A DNA stretch of 12,492 nt, taken from Campylobacterales bacterium. Its GTDB lineage: Bacteria; Campylobacterota; Campylobacteria; Campylobacterales; Hydrogenimonadaceae. Below, piece after piece: positions 9,139 through 12,492 of the stretch. The translations under genes and the position numbers were made by a program. The DNA lies in the NCBI GenBank assembly GCA_027067015.1, contig JAMOMS010000128.1, forward strand, positions 1 to 12,492, read 5' to 3'. The notes under the pieces are model-generated. The model searched no databases. It saw nothing but the letters and a program-made list of their open reading frames with translations, and was not told the origin of the DNA. How positions within the stretch are numbered: position 1 is the stretch's first letter; every line of letters begins with the position of its first letter.

Positions 9139-9726
9139 CTACGCTCCTAACCTGATAATTTTGTCACTGCACCATTTAGCCAGATCCTCGTCGTGGGTAA
9201 TGAGTAAAATCCCCACCTCCTCCAGGCTCTCCACCAGCATACGCATGACATCAAGCTGAATCAGATTATCCAGCGCCGACGTGGGTTCATCGGCCAGCAG
9301 TAGTCTGGGGCGCATCAGCAGTGCCCGCAAAATAGAAGCCCTTTGCAGTTGGCCGCCGGAGAGTTCATGAGGCAGTTTTTCCAAAAGGGCGATATCAAAG
9401 CCCATCCTTTGGCAAAAAGACGCCATGCCCGACGTATCGGCCACGTCTTGAATTTGGTTTATCAGCGAAAAAGAGGGGTGAAAGGAGCTGTACGGGTCTT
9501 GAAAAACCTGGGAAAAAGGCGCCTTTTCAATCACTCCTCCAAGCGGTTTCAAAAAACCGGCAATCAACTCAAACAGTGTGCTTTTACCGCTACCGCTGGG
9601 GCCCAGAATGGTCACGATCTCCCCGCGCCGGACGCGCAAAGAGAAGTTTTGATACAACAGCCGGTCAGCGCGGTAGCCGAATGTGAGGTTTTGAATATCA
9701 AGGACCGTTTCGGCTACCGGCTCCAT
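9139..9726 (-). CDS. ABC transporter ATP-binding protein, short DppF/NikE-like
   Basis: An ATPase subunit of an ABC system, 195 residues, essentially just the nucleotide-binding domain: Walker A GPSGSGKST (42-50), Q-loop VFQDPYSSFHPS (74-85), signature LSGGQLQRA (122-130), Walker B LLLADEP (142-148), D-loop SALD (150-153), H-loop His178 in THDED. All catalytic positions are intact. The Q-loop DPYSSFHP is typical of the peptide/nickel group (DppF, NikE), but the protein is much shorter than DppF (about 330) or NikE (about 260) and lacks their C-terminal extension. It starts 3 nt after the proA stop with AGGGAG 6 nt before the ATG, and its stop abuts the next start. No permease gene is present, so it either serves a transporter encoded elsewhere or has another task. 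Confidence 0.9.
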   Translation of the reverse strand: MEPVAETVLDIQNLTFGYRADRLLYQNFSLRVRRGEIVTILGPSGSGKSTLFELIAGFLKPLGGVIEKAPFSQVFQDPYSSFHPSFSLINQIQDVADTSGMASFCQRMGFDIALLEKLPHELSGGQLQRASILRALLMRPRLLLADEPTSALDNLIQLDVMRMLVESLEEVGILLITHDEDLAKWCSDKIIRLGA

Positions 9727-9729
9727 CCG

Positions 9730-10965
9730 CTACTCCCTGATCTGCCCACTGCCGAAAATCTTGTATTTGTAGGTGGTCAGGTCGTTGATGCCCATGGGGC
9801 CGCGGGCGTGAAGCTTGTTAGTTGAGATGCCCACCTCCGCGCCAAAACCGAACGCCCCGCCGTCGGTAAAGCGGGTGGAGGCGTTAACATAGACACACGC
9901 CGCGTCCACCTCGTTCAAAAAGCGCTCCGCTGTTTTGTGGTCGTTGGTAACAATCGCCTCGCTATGGCCCGACCCGTAACGGCGGATATGGGCAATGGCC
10001 TCATCCAACCCGTCAACGACCTTGATTGAGAGTATATTGGCCAGGTACTCGGTATCGTAATCCTCTTCGCCGGCGGGCTCTACGGGGATGATTTGGCGGG
10101 TCGCCTCGTCCCCCAGAAGTTTTGTCGCCTCGGCGTCGAAGGCCTCTTTGAGCCTGGGCAGTGCCGTATCGGCGACGGCGCGATCTACCAGCAGGGTCTC
10201 CATGGCGTTGCAGACACCGGGCCGCTGGCACTTGGCGTTGACGGCGATTTTGACGGCCTCGTCCAGATCGGCCCCGGCGTGGATATAGGTGTGACACAAC
10301 CCCTTGTCGTGCTTAACCACCGGGACCGTGGCATTTTCGTTGACAAAGCGTATCAGCGCCTCACCGCCCCGGGGGATGATAAGATCGACATACCGATCCA
10401 TCCGAATCAGCTTCGCCACCCCCTCCCGGCTGGCATCGGGCAGGAGACTCACCAGCGCCTCGGGCAATCCTTCCCGGCGTAAAACGTCACGAATCACACC
10501 GGCGATGGCACTGTTGCTATGGCGGGCCTCTTTGCCCCCTTTCAAAATGGCCACGTTCCCGCTTTTAAAACAGAGCGCCGCCGCGTCGGAGGTGACGTTG
10601 GGGCGTGACTCGTAAATAATGCCCACCACCCCGATGGGAATGGCAACCTTCTCAATCCGCAGGCCGTTGTCGGTCACCCAACCCTCCAACACACGCCCCA
10701 CCGGCTCTTTGAGCGCCGCGATCTGGCGCACCGCCTCCGCCATGGCCTGAATACGCCCCTCATCCAGAAAGAGCCGATCCATCAAAGCCGACGACAACCC
10801 GGCCTTTTTTCCTTCCTGCATATCCTTGGCGTTGGCGGCCAAAATAGCTTCACGCTCACGCTCAAGCGCGTCAGCGATCTTTTTTAATACACGGTTTTTC
10901 TTTTCACCCTCAAGCGTCGCCAGTATTGACGCGGCTGACTTGGCCTCTTTCAGGTAGTTTTCCAT
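9730..10965 (-). CDS. proA: Gamma-glutamyl phosphate reductase (glutamate-5-semialdehyde dehydrogenase)
   Basis: ProA reduces gamma-glutamyl phosphate with NADPH to glutamate-5-semialdehyde, the second step of proline synthesis from glutamate, in the cytoplasm. The 411 residues match the family length. Visible marks: IGVVGIIYESRPNVTSDAAA (111-130), the NADPH-domain stretch ILKGGKEA, the catalytic Cys252 in CQRPGVCNAMET, and the C-terminal signature VNASTRFTDGGAFGFGAEVG (360-379) followed by STNKLHARGPMG. It overlaps gpsA by 16 nt, so the two are probably read from one message. proB, the kinase before it in the pathway, is not in the window. Confidence 0.97.
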   Translation of the reverse strand: MENYLKEAKSAASILATLEGEKKNRVLKKIADALEREREAILAANAKDMQEGKKAGLSSALMDRLFLDEGRIQAMAEAVRQIAALKEPVGRVLEGWVTDNGLRIEKVAIPIGVVGIIYESRPNVTSDAAALCFKSGNVAILKGGKEARHSNSAIAGVIRDVLRREGLPEALVSLLPDASREGVAKLIRMDRYVDLIIPRGGEALIRFVNENATVPVVKHDKGLCHTYIHAGADLDEAVKIAVNAKCQRPGVCNAMETLLVDRAVADTALPRLKEAFDAEATKLLGDEATRQIIPVEPAGEEDYDTEYLANILSIKVVDGLDEAIAHIRRYGSGHSEAIVTNDHKTAERFLNEVDAACVYVNASTRFTDGGAFGFGAEVGISTNKLHARGPMGINDLTTYKYKIFGSGQIRE

Positions 10966-11861
10966 CCGTCTCTCCTAAGTAGATCTTTGAGGCTGGCGCG
11001 GGGATCCTTGCCGTTTAATATTGCGTCCACCTCCTGGGCGATAGGCAGGTAGATGCGCTTCTGCTCTGAAAGGCGCCGAAGGGCCCGGGCGGTGCCTATG
11101 CCTTCCGCCACCTCTCCAAGCTCTTGCAATATAGCATCCAGCGTTTTTCCTTCGGCCAGTCCCAGCCCCACGCGATAGTTGCGGGACTTGACGCTGTTGG
11201 CGGTCAAAAAAAGATCGCCCGCGCCGCTTAAAGACAAAAAGGTCTCCTCTTTGGCGCCAAAATAACTGCCAAAGCGTGCCATCTCCACCAATCCCCTGGC
11301 CACCAGCGCCGCCTTGGCGTTTTCGCCCAGCGCCAACCCCTCGCAAACGCCCGCGGCGATGGCGATGACGTTTTTGTAGGCCCCCGCCGCCTCGGCCCCG
11401 ATGACATCGTCGCTGACATAGGTTTTGATGTAGTCGGGGAAACGCTCGGCCCACCCTTTGGCCAAAGCAAGATCGTCACTGTTAAGCACCAAAGCCGTCG
11501 GCAACGAGGCCATCACCTCCTGCGCGAAGGAGGGGCCGCTTAAATAGGTAACCCCCGCCCCCGGCACGACCTCTTGGAAGATCTCGTTCAAAAAAGCGCC
11601 GCTGGATGCTTCAATCCCCTTGGAGGCGACCAGCAGGTTTTTCCTCTCAAGACGATCGGCATACCGGTGCAACCAGCTTCGCATCGCCTGCGCCGAAAGC
11701 GCCAGCACAATATGCTCTTTTTCCAGCGCCGTTTCCAATGCCGTCGCGCCCTCCGCCTCTCGCCCCCGCGCGGAGGCGACAACTACCCGACACCTGCTTG
11801 AGAGCGCGTGGGCCAGCGCCCGACCCCACTTACCGGCACCGATAACGGCAATCTCATTCAT
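10950..11861 (-). CDS. gpsA: NAD(P)H-dependent glycerol-3-phosphate dehydrogenase
   Basis: GpsA reduces dihydroxyacetone phosphate to sn-glycerol-3-phosphate, the backbone for phospholipids, in the cytoplasm. From the ATG at 11861-11859 it has 303 residues: the Rossmann motif GAGKWG (8-13), SKGIE (80-84), LSGPSFAQEV (107-116), the catalytic-lysine stretch GAYKNVIAIAAG (Lys163) and GAGDLFLT (213-220) followed by SRNYRVG (226-232). An ATG five codons further up (11876) is in frame, but GAGGGG 7 nt before the inner ATG and the usual MxxIAVIGAG start favour 11861. The start overlaps the end of the RCK-domain gene by 8 nt and the end overlaps proA by 16 nt. Together with plsC on the other strand it supplies early phospholipid synthesis. 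Confidence 0.96.
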   Translation of the reverse strand: MNEIAVIGAGKWGRALAHALSSRCRVVVASARGREAEGATALETALEKEHIVLALSAQAMRSWLHRYADRLERKNLLVASKGIEASSGAFLNEIFQEVVPGAGVTYLSGPSFAQEVMASLPTALVLNSDDLALAKGWAERFPDYIKTYVSDDVIGAEAAGAYKNVIAIAAGVCEGLALGENAKAALVARGLVEMARFGSYFGAKEETFLSLSGAGDLFLTANSVKSRNYRVGLGLAEGKTLDAILQELGEVAEGIGTARALRRLSEQKRIYLPIAQEVDAILNGKDPRASLKDLLRRDGWKTT

Positions 11862-12492
11862 GCCCGTTCCCCTCATGCAGTTTTTTATAAAAACTGTTTA
11901 AATCCTGGCTCTCCCCCAGCAACACCAGGATATCTCCCTCGTCAAACTTGTGGTCGATCCCCCGGGAAACAAAAATAAAATCATCCCCCATCTCCCGGTC
12001 GGTAATTCCCACCAAAATCAACCCGAAGGCCTTAAAATCCACTTCGCTCAAATGTTTATCTTCCAAAAAGCTGTTTGGCGGAATCTCGATCTCTTCAAGG
12101 CTGATGCCGTTATCCACAAAAATGATCTCATCCAGTACACGGGTCACCGCCGGCCGAGTAATAATGTCCACGATCCGGTTGGCGCTGGCCTCATAAATAT
12201 CGATCACTTTGTCCGCCCCGATAAATTTGAGTTTGCGGGTATTCTCGGCGGAGGTGGAGAAAGAGATAATGGTGGCGTTTTTGGTCATGCTCTTTAGTGA
12301 AAGCACCAAAAAGATATTGAGCGCCATCTCATCCATGGCGCAAAAGAGAATTTTGTTCTCCAATCCCAGGTCAATCAACTCCTGGTCATGTTTGTAATCG
12401 ATATTGACAGAGTGAATAATACCGTGCGCCTTGGCGTCGTCAATCAAGGCTTCTGATTGTTCAACCACCGTAATATCGGAAAAATAGGTCGA
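11854..12492 (-). CDS. RCK/TrkA-domain protein, probably a potassium channel or transport regulator (N-terminus cut by window edge)
   Basis: The frame is open to the right edge, so the gene starts outside; 212 residues are visible. They begin in the Rossmann-type RCK_N (TrkA_N) domain: DITVVEQSEALIDDAKAHGI gives the second strand with the acidic residue that normally contacts the dinucleotide ribose, then NKILFCAMDEMALNIF and FIGADKVID (the family's GAD-V element), to about residue 105. An RCK_C (TrkA_C) domain follows (about 124-206), with LVGITDREMGDDFIFVSRG and GDILVLLG. One RCK_N plus one RCK_C fits a ligand-gated K+ channel or a KtrA-like subunit; classical TrkA has two such pairs. Whether a channel domain precedes it cannot be seen. 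An internal GTG at 12468 is not the start, because the strand SDITVVE crosses it. Its stop overlaps the gpsA start. Confidence 0.88.
   Translation of the reverse strand, partial: STYFSDITVVEQSEALIDDAKAHGIIHSVNIDYKHDQELIDLGLENKILFCAMDEMALNIFLVLSLKSMTKNATIISFSTSAENTRKLKFIGADKVIDIYEASANRIVDIITRPAVTRVLDEIIFVDNGISLEEIEIPPNSFLEDKHLSEVDFKAFGLILVGITDREMGDDFIFVSRGIDHKFDEGDILVLLGESQDLNSFYKKLHEGNGHE

Noticed and set aside
11862..11876. An upstream in-frame ATG for gpsA
   Set aside because: The inner ATG at 11861 has a better-spaced GAGGGG and puts the Rossmann strand at the usual distance from the N-terminus.

Overview
The window looks like chromosomal housekeeping DNA from a bacterium of the Campylobacterota (former Epsilonproteobacteria). 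The reasons are the run S41 peptidase - purC - purS - purQ - SH3-domain membrane protein - plsC, the style of the ClpB and GpsA proteins, and the very tight overlapping gene packing. This is recalled family knowledge, not a database result. Base composition is GC-rich for that phylum, which would suit a Nitratifractor- or Hydrogenimonas-like lineage, but I cannot name a genus from this sequence alone.

Layout. Minus strand, 1-484: the start of a membrane-anchored, helical, unrecognised protein cut by the left edge. 485-595: a strong intrinsic terminator for clpB and a weak candidate promoter. Minus strand, 596-3172: clpB, the disaggregase chaperone. 3173-3453: a divergent regulatory region with two candidate clpB promoters, a perfect 14-bp palindrome, a leader hairpin, and a candidate ctpA promoter. 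Plus strand, 3454-8945: a packed seven-gene block (ctpA-type peptidase, purC, purS, purQ, SH3/two-TM protein, plsC, solute-binding protein) in which every junction is an overlap or a 3-nt gap. Minus strand, 12492-8926: a second packed block (RCK/TrkA-domain protein cut by the right edge, gpsA, proA, a lone ABC ATPase, a 70-aa protein), whose last gene overlaps the last gene of the plus block tail to tail by 20 bp.

How the genes fit together. purC, purS and purQ cover two steps of de novo purine synthesis (FGAM synthase accessory subunits and SAICAR synthase; purL is not here). plsC and gpsA belong to phospholipid synthesis, proA to proline synthesis, and clpB and ctpA to protein quality control. 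No permease accompanies either the solute-binding protein or the ABC ATPase.

No mobile element, CRISPR array, tRNA or rRNA was seen, and I see no clear undescribed multi-gene system. The strongest unusual signal is an abrupt codon-usage break inside clpB near 2035-2081: the C-terminal tract uses almost only ATC and TTC, while the N-terminal part mixes ATT/ATC and prefers TTT. Next in interest are the palindrome in the clpB control region and the orphan transport genes at the convergent junction.
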